Of a stretch of DNA of 64,000 bases, positions 22,567-33,857 are shown one piece after another; position 1 is the first letter of the stretch, and every line of letters starts with the position of its first letter. The position numbers were made by a program, and so were the translations under genes. The stretch is from Malania oleifera (Eukaryota > Streptophyta > Magnoliopsida > Santalales > Ximeniaceae). The notes below the pieces were generated by a model. It worked only from the letters and a program-made list of their open reading frames with translations. It searched no databases and was not told the DNA's origin. The stretch spans positions 37,304,617 through 37,368,616 of the forward strand of contig NC_080421.1 of assembly GCF_029873635.1 (NCBI RefSeq), written 5' to 3'.

Positions 22567-24921
22567 TGTTAAAATTGGTGTATTCCCAAGAGGGGGGGTG
22601 AATTGGAATTTTAAACTTTTCTCTTAAGTTAAATTAGAAATCAATATGATTTAACTACCTAAGGTCTTTCTATACAATCCCAAATGTGTAGTAGATATAA
22701 TGCACGGAAATTTAAATCATGCACATCATTCACACCATAACATACATGTGTGGTAAATGTAGAGTGCGAAAATATAAACAAACACACGATATGTTATCAG
22801 GGTTTGGCCAACTGTACCTACGTCCCCGCCTCTAGCTTGCAAGCCCGAGGATTCCACTGAAGGCTCACTTAAGGGTGGAGCGGCACCGATTACAACCAGG
22901 TCAATTAGCACAGGATTGACCTCAACCTTTACAACCAAGTCAATTAGCAGGGATTACCTCAACCTACACGCCTTAATAGGATGGTGCACCTAGCTTTCCT
23001 AACCGAGTCTAAGCCAATCCGAGACTATTTCAAAGGGTTAGTCTCCCTCTTCAAGATCGTGCCTAGAAATACAACAGATTTGAAATACAATACAATGGTA
23101 TAGTGATTATGCTTTCATGTAAAGCATATATGTACCCAGTTACGAGCAATCACATACACCACCAAATGATATAATATGTAAGCTCAATGTGGTTTAATAT
23201 ATCAACTCTCAAATATATTTACTATCAGTATAATGCGTGCGTGAGAGTGTAAACCAGTATAATCTTTGTATCACAAGGTATTCAATTAACTTGCTCAAAC
23301 AAAGATATCAGCCAAACAATATATATATATTTCAATCAGCAGATTTTCTCAATTGTATGATGCTCAAGTAGTGTATGTTTGGTTTGCAAAAAGAGTTTTA
23401 ATCTTTGTATTCAGCAAAATAGATAACTCAATGAATATTGTCATAAAGATCAATATCACATAAACAAATGTCTTTTCAAATACTTTTCAAGATAAAGCGC
23501 AATAAATATTTGAAAATGTTTTGAAGGAGTTTTTGCAATCCAAAAACAAATACAGACTTCCCAAGATATTGCAATGAATGTGCAATACTCGAAAGTTTAA
23601 TATATGCCTTCTTAGGAGAGACTTATTAACAAAGTCCCTTAAGAACACATAGGTTTGTCTCTCAAGAAAATCGTATCAACCAAGTAGAACAGGGAGAGCA
23701 AACCTTTCCAAACAAACACTCAATCAATTTACAGAGAGTTTAGGCAATATTAGAAGGTAAGTATGAGTGAATGGGGTGAGAAAATGAGTAGTATGGATTT
23801 TGGGATTTTCAAGGAATATCTCCTAATCTAGATTGCTAATCCTCTGCTAATTTTTGTAAATGATGGGCTATTTATAGATGTTGGAAGAATTATAGTCATT
23901 AGGACATGTAGGATATTATTAATATTGTTTAAAATAATTTTAACCCTAATTAAGCATGTTTAAAAATATTTAACCACAGTAAAAATGCAGGGCAACCCGA
24001 GAGCACCGGTCGACCAAAATACTTTCGATCGACCCAAACTCATATGGTTCGGTCGACCGAGCCAGAAATGATATGCCTAGGTTGGTCGACCAGATGAGTA
24101 TGTCCAAGGCCATTTTTTCCAAATCAGCGAGATTCAGTCGATAGGGTTGAAAATGAACTAACTGGTTGGTCGACCAGAATGGCATGTCTGAGGTGATTTT
24201 TCAAAATCAACACGGTTTGGTTAACTAGGGCTAGAATGAACTAAGTTGGTCGGTCGACCAGACCGTTGAGATAACTCCCGAGGACCCCGGTCGACTAGGT
24301 TAGTGTAATACAAATTTGGCTCGATCAACCAGGAAGTCAAAGTATTGACTTCAAGGGTATTCAGTCGACTGGGGTCAAATGAGCTTTAGAAGCTTGGTCA
24401 ACCGAACTGCAGTCAACATATTGACCCATACCTGATTCGGTCAACCAGGGGCAAAACGACCTGTATAGGTCGGTCGACTGAAAGTGCATAACTTGTACAG
24501 TTCGGTCCTCTTTTATTCCACAATCACTCTATTCAAGTGTCTAACACATACAAGTGCAATGATGAGTGTCCTAAGGCCCTTTCTAGGTCTTTTTTAAGAC
24601 ACCGAAAAAATCTGGTGTTGGTCGACTATTCCCTAAAGTCTTTCTAAGGTCATTTTTAGTTTACGATTAGTTTGAACTTACCTATTAGATCATGCATGTG
24701 ATGTGTGTGAGCTTATTACAAACCAATCCTTATTTACTATTACAAACCCTTTGCAAAGAAATGAAATACAATACAATCGTAAATTGGGTCTTCAGCTTCA
24801 GTTCTTCTTTGTGCTATCACTATGATCTACCAATTAGAATATCTGCACATCAATTCGGAAAATAATAAATACCAGAGTATTTGTCATAATCAAAAAAGAG
24901 ATATGACATATAAGGTCAACA
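22567..24921 (-). repeat. Solo LTR S1 (family S) with perfect TSD
   Basis: TGTTAAAATTGGTGTATTCC to TATAAGGTCAACA, 2355 bp, flanked by identical TGAAG at 22562-22566 and 24922-24926. Homologous to S0 and S2 throughout. The palindrome array (CGGTCGACCGA units) is at about 23995-24510, with a TATA-like CTATTTATAG near 23868 on the minus-strand side. No internal sequence: a solo LTR formed by LTR-LTR recombination. Confidence 0.92.
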
Positions 24922-25377
24922 TGAAGGATGTGGTTGTAATTATTATGGAACTGCATGTGTAAATATAGAACTCTGGTATATTCTGTTGAGGTTATTTTAT
25001 TATTTTCGCTACGTGAATGGTATCAAAGACGCGTGTTGGTCTCATAACACTTTGGGCCCCACGTGGCGGGTCCGGGGTATTACACGTTGCGCTTCTCCGC
25101 CAGTGAAGGAGTTTCTTAGAGGATTGTAGAATCCTTGGGTTGGTCCCAAGGCATGGATGTAGGCTTGGTGCTGAACCACGTAAAAATGCTAGTGTTAATT
25201 TTCTCTACCCTTCTCTTCATTTTATTTGTCTTGTGCATAAATTTATATTTATTTATATTGTGATATAATTTCTTGTATCTTGCCAAGAATTTTTATTTTG
25301 TAGAGAAATACGCATTCCACAAAAAGAGTCTATTCACCCCCCCTCTAGACTATATACTCCCGGGGTTGGGACGACTA

Positions 25378-27276
25378 ACGGCTTCTTTCCATTTTGCCCA
25401 ATCATTTCGATATCGACATTCTTCTACAGTTTGAGGCTCAGACTCATTATCATTAATAATTTCTGAAGCAATCGCATATGCAAACACATTGTCAACAACA
25501 ACGTCATTTCTTCTCTGCATATTTCCAAATTCTAATGAGATCTCATAATTTTTCAGTAGCGGAACCACTTTTGATGTTGCTTCTGTGGAAATATAGGATT
25601 GTTGATCTATATTTCTTTTAACCTCTTCTTGAGTGTTAATGAATTCTTTTGGAGTGTCACTTTTATTCATTTCCTTTTTCTTTTGAGGAACAGTATCCTT
25701 TGCACCAATTGGTCTACCACGCTTTTGGCACATTTTAGATTTATTAGATGCTATTCCCATTGGGTGTTCTTTAGGAACAATCAATCTAGTAGGAATATTT
25801 GCGGCCGGAACATGTGATTAAATGACCCTTTTGGTGTTTGTAAAAACATCTGACAATTGATTTGCATCATTCTGAAAATGAATTATTCTTTGAACTTCAA
25901 GTTCACATTAATTTGTGCGTCTCTCAAGATTAGACAAAGTTGGTGTGTTCCAACAAATTTCTTGTGTTTTTAATCCTTTACCTTTTCCTTCTCCTAATGA
26001 CGGGAAAATTGATTCATCAAATCATCTAGAAATCTTGCTCTAAAAAGATCACTTGTTAGTGGTTCAAGATATCTAAAGATAGAAGGAGAATCAAAACTAA
26101 TATAAATACCAAGCCGATGCTATGGTCCCATCTTACTTCATTGCGCAGGTGCAATAGGAACATATACTGCGCAACCAAAAATTCTAAGATGAGATATATT
26201 AGGTTGGTGGTTAAACACAAGTTGTGAAGGTGAAAACTTGTGACATGCAGTTGGTCTAATTCTGATCAAAGACGCAACATGCACTATAGCATGACCCCAA
26301 GTAGATGCAGGAGCTTTGATCGCATAGGTATAGGTCTAGCAATAAATTGAAAATGCTTAATGAAGGATTCTACTAAACTATTTTGTGTATGAACATGTGT
26401 AATAGAATGTTCAACACTTATTCCTATTGACATGCAATAGTCCTAAAATGCTTTTGAAGAAAATTTACCTGTATTATTTAAATGGACAGTCTAAATGGGA
26501 TGATGAGGAAAACTTAATCTTAACTTTATTATTTGAGCAAGAAATTTAGCAAAAGCAACATTACGAGTTAAAAGTAGACAAACATGTGACCATCGAGTGG
26601 AAGCATCAATTAAAACCATGAAATATCGAAATTATCCGCAAGATGGATGGATTGGACCGCAAATATCTCCTTGTATTCTTTGCAGAAAAAATGGAGACTC
26701 TAAAGATAATTTCGATGAAGAAGGTCTAACAAGTAGTTTTCCTTAAGCACAAGAAATGCAAAAATAATCACCAGGTAAAAGAACTTTTTGATCTTTTAAT
26801 GGATGTCCATGTGTATTTTCAATGATTCGTCACATTGTAATTGAACCAGGATGGCCAAGACAATCATGCCAAAGTATAAAACTTCTAGGCTCAAAGCACT
26901 TCCGGTGCAAAAAATTTGATTCAACCATCCTTATTTTTATAAAATATAGGTCAGATGAAAAACTTGAAAATTTTTCTAATATGATCTTCTGGTTTGAAAC
27001 TGTAGATGTAATAAAAAGATATACCATATCTCCTTTATTTTTGGTTTCAACATGATATCCATTGCGACATATATCTTTAAAACTTAGTAGATTTCTTTGG
27101 GATCTACTAGAATACAACGTATCATCAATATACAATTTTGTCTCATTTGAAAACATAATGTGAACTCTTCCAGGGCCCTCTATTATATTTGCAGAGTTAA
27201 ATATTGAATTAACATTAATTTCAACTAATGTCAATTGTAAGAAATATTTTTTAACATGAAAAATTGTGTGAGTCAT
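25378..27276 (-). pseudogene. pol: Ty1-copia PR/integrase and start of RT
   Basis: From right to left: protease-like region and pre-integrase GAG_pre motif ending WHDCLGHPGSITM (27276-26830, 148 codons open), then integrase in broken frames (26830-25990) with recognisable CHGHP, LIKDQKVLLPGDYFC-like and WSHVCLLLTRN-like pieces. Then comes the linker ending QKRGRPIGAKDTVPQKKKE and the RT entry ECRYRNDWAKWKEA (25784-25378). RT continues at 18900 after insertion H. Multiple frameshifts and stops; inactive. Confidence 0.85.
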
Positions 27277-27289
27277 GCCACATTCACTT

Positions 27290-27921
27290 CAGGGAATGAT
27301 GTTGAGTCAATTGGACGAGATTGATTATTTTTCAACAAAAGTTCATTATTTTGTTCAATCACAAGTAAACAAGAAATTAGCTCAGAATATTTTATAAATC
27401 TATGCTCTCGATATTGTTACTGTAGGAGCACATTCGAGGCATGAAAAGTCGAATATATTTTTTCTAACATATCATCATCAATAATTTGTTCTCCACATAA
27501 CTTCAATTGAGAGCTAATTTTGAACAAGACTGAATTATATTCACTTAGAATTTTAAAATCTTACAGTCGTAAGTGTATCCAATCATATCGAACTTTTGAA
27601 AGAATTACCATTTTTTGGTATTCATATCGCTCCTTTAAGTTGTTCCAAAGAACTAATGGATCCTTAATAGTAAGGTACTCAATTTTCAATTTTTCGTGTA
27701 AATGGTGTCGAAGGAAAATCATTACCTTTGCGCGATCCTACAGGGATGCTTGATTTTTCTTCTTCAATTGTACTACTAAGATTCATAACATTAAAGTGAA
27801 TCTTAGCATCAAGTATCCATGGTAGATAATTTCTTCTAGAAATATCAAGAGTAAAGAATTCAAGTTTTGTGAGATTTGACATCATAAAGTCACTTAAAAT
27901 AATACCAACGAAACTTGTCAT
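27290..27921 (-). pseudogene. gag: Ty1-copia gag
   Basis: Opens with a frame containing SNLTKLEFFTLDISRRNYL and WILDAKIHFNVMNLSSTIEEE (27921-27679), the N-terminal gag domain usual in copia elements. It continues after a frameshift with NNLKERY-, SEYNSVLFKISSQLKLCGEQ- and RYREHRFIKYSELISCLLV-like sequence to about 27320. Broken by frameshifts. Confidence 0.8.
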
Positions 27922-27930
27922 ATCATTAGA

Positions 27931-27950
27931 GACTTGATCATGCTGATAAT
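27931..27950 (-). other. Candidate primer binding site of the copia element
   Basis: The minus strand reads ACATTATCAGCATGATCAAG between the LTR and gag. TTATCAGCACGA-like sites are common in this position in short-LTR plant copia elements. It lies about 40 bases from the LTR border, further than usual, probably because of an intervening AT-rich insertion. Confidence 0.45.
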
Positions 27951-27985
27951 GTATTGTAAATAAAATAAAAAGAGGAAAAAAAAAG

Positions 27986-28166
27986 TTTGGAACTATACAA
28001 ATTCAACAGTCTAGTTCTTCAAGAACTAGATGTTGTTAATCATCTTATTATTTCATTTTATTGTAAAACATATCCTTATATAGACAAATACATTGGTATA
28101 CTAAAAGTTGTAACCTATTATCTAGATAGTCATCCACATAAATATATATATATATGTTTTATAGCT
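27986..28166 (-). repeat. 5' LTR of short-LTR copia element
   Basis: About 181 bp, aligned by eye with 17156-17369 over nearly its whole length. Divergence of very roughly 10-15 percent between the two LTRs implies an old insertion. Confidence 0.8.
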
Positions 28167-28482
28167 TATCAATAATTATAAGGAGATGCTAATGGCACTT
28201 CAAAGGTACAAATGTCACTCCACATTTATTTTATCATTGCTACATAATAATTTTACCCTATAACTTATCATTTTATGCTTAAAAAAATTAAAAGGAAAAG
28301 AGAAGATAGATGATGAATTTATAATTTTATTATGAAAATAAAGAGGTAAAATTGTCATTTAATGCATAAAAAGATAATGTGATTTGCAAAACAGACGGAA
28401 ATGAAATCAAATGATTGACTCTATTCTACTCACTTTTATTCTATTTTTCCTCTACTGGAAATATAGGGTGTCATGTTTTATA

Positions 28483-28843
28483 TAGTGGTGGCAAAATGGG
28501 TCAATAGACTTAGTTCAGGTTGACCCATTTATTAACAAATGACTATTATGTAAATTCAAACCCGCCTGTTTAATAAACAAGTCATCCATTTAAAAATGTA
28601 ATTTATTTATTTTAAATATTTCATATAAAATGACATTTATTTTTTTTAAAAAAAATATTGTATCATTTTATTTTTAAGCGGATTGGGTAACCCAATCCGA
28701 ACCCGCATAACTCATTTAATAAACGGGTTAGGTTCGAGTTGACCCATTTATAAATAGGTCACAGCTTGTATTAAATTCAAACCCGATTTAAATGAACTAG
28801 TCACAGATCACACATCGGGTTTCGACCTGTTTTGCTATCTCTA
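28483..28843. mobile_element. hAT-type MITE with 8-bp TSD
   Basis: Begins TAGTGGTGGCAAAATGGGTC and ends GACCTGTTTTGCTATCTCTA; the two ends are imperfect inverted repeats of the plant hAT type. Flanking 8-mers GTTTTATA (28475-28482) and ATTTTGTA (28844-28851) match at 6 of 8. Inside are inverted GGGTTGACCCATTT-like repeats. No coding sequence, so non-autonomous. Confidence 0.75.
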
Positions 28844-29267
28844 ATTTTGTAAGTATAAATTTTTTTTTATTGTAATATAAAATCTTTTATATTAAATACT
28901 TTAAAAAAATATATGGTAGACCATTCATATTATCGAAAAGCCGCCGCGCCCCCATTCAATTGACTACTTTACTTTGAATCTTAAATGCAACTGGTCCGTG
29001 AGTAGTACTCGATTCTCCGCGTCTTTATTTTTTTATTTTTTTAACCTTATGGGAAGATTGATTATTTTTGTGATCTATGTTATTTTAATTAAGGCAAAGG
29101 TTAAACGGCGTCATTGTGGGGGGTATGACTAATAGAGGAGACCTCGCCTGCACCAAAAATATTATAATATATTTATTTAATTGAACTCTTTTTTGACAAG
29201 TAAAAGTCAAAATTTTAGTAGTCTTTAAGTGGTATATTTTAAAATGATCAAATTAGTTTTTTATATT

Positions 29268-30665
29268 TTTTGGGGTAAAATTCAACATAATCGTTTGAAT
29301 TTTTATAAAATGACACTTCATCTTTTGTAATCTCTAAAATTACCAAAAAAATTCTTTAAAATTTAATTTTATTAACAAGATGAACTTTTCATTAGTTAAC
29401 TATTAGCCAACCGTTAAATATATGAAAAAGATAATAATTTTAATTATAATAAAATAATATTTTAAAATGACACATATTTAATAAGTTTTCCTGAAAACTA
29501 ATAAGCGACTCAAAGTCCTAATTAATTCTCAAGGTAACCGATATATTTGGTCCAATCCTTTAGATTAAATTGTCATTAGCATAATAAAAAAAATTCTATT
29601 ATTATTTTAAATTTTTAAAAATATATATTAAAAATAAAAGTTACTACTAAATCGTAAAAATATCTAATAATTATAACGTTTGAAAATTTTTGTTAAATGT
29701 AATTTTCATAAAAAATTGATGGCTAAACACATCTTAAAACAAATAAACCATAGTTCAACATTTAAATTCAAGAACTTATCAAATATAGTTTTAAAAAAGA
29801 TAAATTAAAATTTAAAAATTCATTCTTTATAAATTAATATAAAGTTGATTTTTTTTTATTTAGCATTTATATTTTATGTGTAGAAAAATTAACAACCAAT
29901 TAAAAAAAAATTTTATAAATTAAAATTATAAAGATGCTCATTCTTCTAGGCGTAAAATATGAATGCTAAATAGATTATAAAATCAAATTTATATTAATTG
30001 ATTGATTATTGTTCGAGATAGTTCATTAACTTTTCCTGATTTTATTCAAGTTGTTAAGTTATTAAATATGATACTCAATAAAACTCATAAAGTAAACCAC
30101 AATTCAACCAACCTTCTTATTCAAGCTGATTTTTAGACTATATTTTATCTATTAAAGATATATTTAGTCATTTCATGAAATGAAATTTTTATAGCAAATA
30201 TTTTACAATAATATTATTATTTAAGTATTTTTTTTCCAAAGTTTTAGTGGTATTTATTTATTTTTCACAATTTTCATCTTTTAAAAATAAAAATTTAATT
30301 ATATTGTCGTGTTTATGTCAACTGATTGACGTAACTTAGTTGTTGGGTGTTTGATTCACTTATAAGTTTCATTTTCAAAATATGTTGTAATTACCAATTT
30401 TTTCAACTTAATTTATAAAATTAATGTCATTTTTAAAATTTTTTATATTATCAAAATTGAGTGGAAGGATAAATTTATCATTTTATTAAAATAAAATTTA
30501 ATTTTTTCCACTACACTTAATGGTTGTTTAATGGTCAACTAACAGAATGTTTATTTTGTTAATAAAATTAAATTTCATGAGGTTTTGCGATAAATTTTAA
30601 AAAATCAAGGGGTGGAGTATCATATTTAAAAAAGTGGAGGGGTGCTACTAAATTTTTTAACTTTT
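29268..30665. mobile_element. Long-terminal-inverted-repeat element (MULE-like candidate)
   Basis: The left arm (about 29275-29430) contains AAATTTAATTTTATTAACAAGATGAAC and AGTTAACTATTAGCCAACC. The right arm (about 30510-30660) contains the reverse complement, with TTGTTAATAAAATTAAATTT and GGTTGTTTAATGGTCAACTAAC. The arms run about 150 bp with many differences, flanking about 1.1 kb of AT-rich non-coding DNA. Long TIRs suggest a Mutator-like non-autonomous element; no 9-bp TSD was confirmed. Confidence 0.4.
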
Positions 30666-31478
30666 TTTTTTTCAAAGTTAATTCTTATTGTGTCCAAGTT
30701 GATTAGGTCCTATAAAAAATGCTCTTAGATCTTTCCTATTCCAATTGAATGTTATTGTACCTCTTTAATTTAGTCCATCCATTGCATCATTTGTGAATAG
30801 GTAGTGTCTCTTTATCTTCATCACCTAATGGTGCCTTTGCTTTATTCGGCTATAAATTAGTTTGCATGAATGAATAATACGCAAGTTGTTGAGCCTTAAC
30901 ATAACATTATAACTTATACTTGGTGTGAGATGTATATATGATTTGTGATTTGTGTGTTTTGGGGGAAAAGGGGGAGAGAAATGGACAATGACAGTGAAAG
31001 CTTGAGTGCTTGAGAAGATCATATTAGCAGGTAAGCATGTTGTTGTGCAATATCCACCATCATGACAATTATTGTAGATCTTCACGCATACATCATCTTT
31101 GCTTCCTGTTAATTTTCTTTTCTAATAATCAACTCATAGCTGTGACTCTACTTTATTTTTCATTTGTTTTACTAATGATGTGTTGTTTTTATTTCAATTT
31201 GTGCCCGTGATTTTTATGTTTACATGTAGGTTTTTTTTTCCAATGATTATTTGTAGTCGTCATTGGGAGATGTTGTGTTATTGTTCTTTGTCAAGTGAAT
31301 TATATATATATATTTTTAAACTATTGTAATTCTTTGTAATTTTATGATTTTTTTTTTATTCTAGCATTTCTTTGTGTTAATGTGTTCTTTGGAAAATTGA
31401 AGAGGGATTTGCTTAACTCACTAAAATAATTTTTGAAATGAATTACATTCAAAATTTGGTAATTATCTTTTCATTTTT

Positions 31479-31490
31479 TGGTATTAAGGC
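31479..31490 (+). other. Degenerate tRNA-Met primer site of pararetrovirus
   Basis: TGGTATTAAGGC matches the consensus TGGTATCAGAGC at 9 of 12 positions. It lies 23 bases before the first viral ORF, roughly where a caulimovirid genome map begins. Confidence 0.45.
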
Positions 31491-31512
31491 TCAGGAAGGG
31501 TGAGAAAGGGTT

Positions 31513-31824
31513 ATGCCAATAACATTTAACAAAAGAAGCATTTATTATCAAAGAAATCGATTAAGAGATCGTATAAGGTTTTACGATAGCACAATCGATT
31601 TTTACTGGATCAATGAATACCATCAGAAGGAGTCTTTTGAAGACCAATTTAGTTTAGATCCTAGAATAATCAACTTAAGAACTACAAGAACGGCAGTAGC
31701 TGCTCATCTTGCCAGAGTAAAAGACCAGATTAAGGTTCATTTATCTAGAAAAAGGCAAGCAGTGTTTGTAATTCAATCGGTCGATAAGGCTCTAGGAAGT
31801 GAAAAAGATGGTCAAAATGAGTGA
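31513..31824 (+). CDS. Endogenous pararetrovirus ORF1 (function unknown)
   Basis: An open frame of 103 codons without stops, basic and helical in character. It ends in ATGAGTGA, overlapping the next ORF by 8 nt. Short overlaps of this kind are usual between the small 5' ORFs of badnavirus-like Caulimoviridae. I do not recognise the protein family. It is followed by a coiled-coil frame, a zinc-knuckle region and a movement-protein-like segment, which places it as a viral 5' ORF. It is integrated in chromosomal DNA and cut off downstream, so it is a fossil. Confidence 0.5.
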   Translation: MPITFNKRSIYYQRNRLRDRIRFYDSTIDFYWINEYHQKESFEDQFSLDPRIINLRTTRTAVAAHLARVKDQIKVHLSRKRQAVFVIQSVDKALGSEKDGQNE

Positions 31825-31981
31825 TAAAAATTCTATCACCAATAGAATAAGGGAGATAATGAGGAGTTATGAAGACAAAATACAAGCTCTCAGTAGGAGA
31901 GAAGATCCTCAATCGTCTCAAGTCAAAAGCAATTTATCAAGAAGATATGTTGCAAAAGACTATGAGGATGCACAAGAATAA
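31817..31981 (+). pseudogene. Endogenous pararetrovirus ORF2, coiled-coil type
   Basis: Starts at the ATG that overlaps the ORF1 stop and runs 54 codons to a TAA at 31979-31981. Charged, helical sequence with coiled-coil character continues in another frame beyond the stop to about 32200, so the frame is probably truncated by mutation. It resembles the virion-associated or small coiled-coil proteins of Caulimoviridae in size and position only. Confidence 0.4.
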
Positions 31982-32099
31982 GAAGTTCAAAGTGCCCTCA
32001 AAGACATTGATGAAACAAAAGTTTTTCAGACATAACAGAAGATATTCAGAAAGCTCAGGATGAGTTGAATAAGTTATTACTAGAGAAAAATGGATAGAA

Positions 32100-32880
32100 G
32101 ATGAGGTATCAAAGATCCAAGAGGAGGTAAATAATAGGCTTAATGAGGTAGAAAACCTCAAAGCTAAAAAATTGGCTAATGCAGAAGCAATTTTTGTAAG
32201 AACTAGTAGAGGATCTGCAAGAGGTGGAACTGCAAGAGCAGGACCATCATATCCAAGGGAAATAGTTCCAGTAAGTTTTCTTGAAGTTTCTTCTTGGGAT
32301 GCAAAGCCAATATGGCAACCCTAAATACTTGAGCCAAAACCATGGGAGCGAAAGAAGTTATCTTTCAAGGAAACGCTCCAGACAACAATTAAACAGCAGG
32401 ATGCTGCTTTAAATTATCCAGGAAGAATTCAAGTAGAATTCAAAGTGTAACTGTTGTTGGTTTTGTTGCAAGAAGGGTCATAAGGCTAATGACTGGCCTG
32501 AAACAATGAAAAGAAAGGGTAGCCTCAAGAGCATCTTGATGGAGAACTCTTCAGAATTTCTCTATGAACCAATTTGGGGAGAAGAATTTAACTCAAATGA
32601 CGACAGTGTTTACTCTATTTTTTCAAAGTACTCAGAATCTGAGGGAGAAGAATAAGAAGAAGAACTCTTAGATCAATCTCCATTTCATCTTAAACTAAGT
32701 CAGTTAAGACTAGCCATGATGAGAGCAGTAGATAAAGCACCAAAACTAATTTCTCTAGTAGGAGAAGAAGAGGATTTAGTGCAAACTGCAGAAATTGAAA
32801 TCCCTTTAGAAAGTAGGGATTGCCAAGAATGGAGAATGCCTTAATCCAGTTGGGCCAAAGCATATCAAACCTCATGGATA
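32100..32880 (+). pseudogene. Pararetroviral coat-protein-like region with zinc knuckle
   Basis: A serine/arginine/glycine-rich linker near 32190-32250 is followed by a Cys-His box at 32446-32496 of the form CX2CX4HX4C in which the last Cys codon now reads Trp (CCKKGHKANDW). Acidic serine-rich and glutamate-rich stretches follow (32570-32660), as in coat-protein regions of caulimovirids. Several stops and frameshifts interrupt it. Not translatable as it stands. Confidence 0.5.
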
Positions 32881-32929
32881 CCTTACAAAGAGACTGTAAA
32901 GGTTATCGAAAAAAAAGGTAACTGCAGAG

Positions 32930-33165
32930 GTATCTAGCACAGATGCAGGAACATTCATAGTTCTTTTACTCACTACACAAGAAGTCCAGAAAGCTATGCA
33001 TAAGAAGGCATTATACATCCACTATGAAATCATTTAGGTTGGGATAGATCCATTAGTAAGAAAAGGGCAAGATCTTCCTATCCTTGTAGCAGTTATGGAT
33101 GGAAGCATCGACAATTTTGGTAAGTCCTTACTAGGAGGAGCAAAGACTAACTTACATTCAGGAGC
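32930..33165 (+). pseudogene. Movement-protein-like (30K superfamily) fragment
   Basis: A readable segment contains ALYIHYEII, GIDPLVRKG and VMDGSIDNFGKSLLGGAKTN. The order (hydrophobic strand, isolated Asp in a D-G context, then a gLGgxxxNL-like strand) is the core pattern of 30K-type cell-to-cell movement proteins of plant pararetroviruses. One in-frame stop interrupts it. It is cut at 33165 by the LTR of a gypsy element; nothing beyond is present on the right side within the window. Confidence 0.5.
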
Positions 33166-33693
33166 TGTGATGACTCGGTTTTTCTACCATTTTTTTTCCT
33201 TTCAATACGATAAACTACAATAATCAATCTACATCTTTGGTACCATACATCAACTTGACTTGACCCGAAGTGGGGTACCGGGGTGATCTGTCCCCCACAT
33301 TGAAATATACCAAGCAGCGGAAATAAGCATATATATACATCTAATCCCAAACACAATACCAGAGTGCTAATATCATCATAATACATAGATAACTCTCCAA
33401 AACCAGACTTCAACACAATATTAGGTGTCCCAAATGTTACTATATACATATTAGTTCTCACCAATACTTACTTTAAACAAACAGCCAACTAATCCTACCC
33501 TGGAGCTCCCTAGGCTTGATTTCTGGTATTTCCTGAAATGTTAAATTTATAAGAGTGAGACACCTCCCAGTAAGACTGAATAAATTATTGATAGTGTGTG
33601 GCAACATGAGTTTGGTATATCAAAACGCATTCTTTAAATCATTATTTCAACTAAGAAAGCATATAGATATGTAATCATGACCATACATATATA

Positions 33694-33734
<41 letters not shown>

Positions 33735-33857
33735 AAGCATTCATTTCTCCAAAATATGTTCTAGCTCAATGAGGATCCACGTGCATGTAAATTCACAAAT
33801 AGGTATTTTACATAATACAACAAATCACATAATTCCAATTCTCCACACCTACTTACT

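Larger units (their letters stand above)
20517..25084 (+). repeat. Gypsy-type LTR J, split by solo LTR S1
   Basis: Runs from TGTAACGATTC to CGGGTCCGGGGTATTACA; about 2.2 kb without S1. Its parts match the A LTRs in order: CGTCGACGA palindrome array (20580-20770), TATA CCTATAAATAGCG at 20787, three ATTGGCAG hairpins (21527-21673), GTGTGGACA repeats (21720-21910), TTGTATRGG hairpins (22034-22210), TGTCTCACCCGGTCAATG, and the GGTATCA...GGGCCCCACGTGGCGGG end. No internal region or partner LTR is present, so it is probably a solo LTR. Flanking CATAA and CGTTG do not form a convincing TSD. Confidence 0.75.
19069..25374 (+). repeat. 3' LTR of Sirevirus-like element H, split by LTR J
   Basis: The left part 19069-20516 starts TGTTAGCC, has a degenerate CTAGTCGATGAGT-like motif cluster (19965-20115), a TATA box GGGCTATAAATACAAGC near 20140 and repeated GGTTCTTTGTGAAYCG units (20390-20500). 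The right part 25085 to about 25374 resumes with TTCTCCGCCAGTGAAGGAG and ends TATTCACCCCCCCTCTAGAC, the C-run also seen near the end of LTR F. The insertion sits inside the copia RT. The exact right border is uncertain (25370-25376) and no clear TSD was seen. Confidence 0.7.

Noticed and set aside
20517-25084. Reading LTR J as a complete element with a TSD
   Set aside because: No internal region or second LTR, and the flanking pentamers CATAA and CGTTG do not match.
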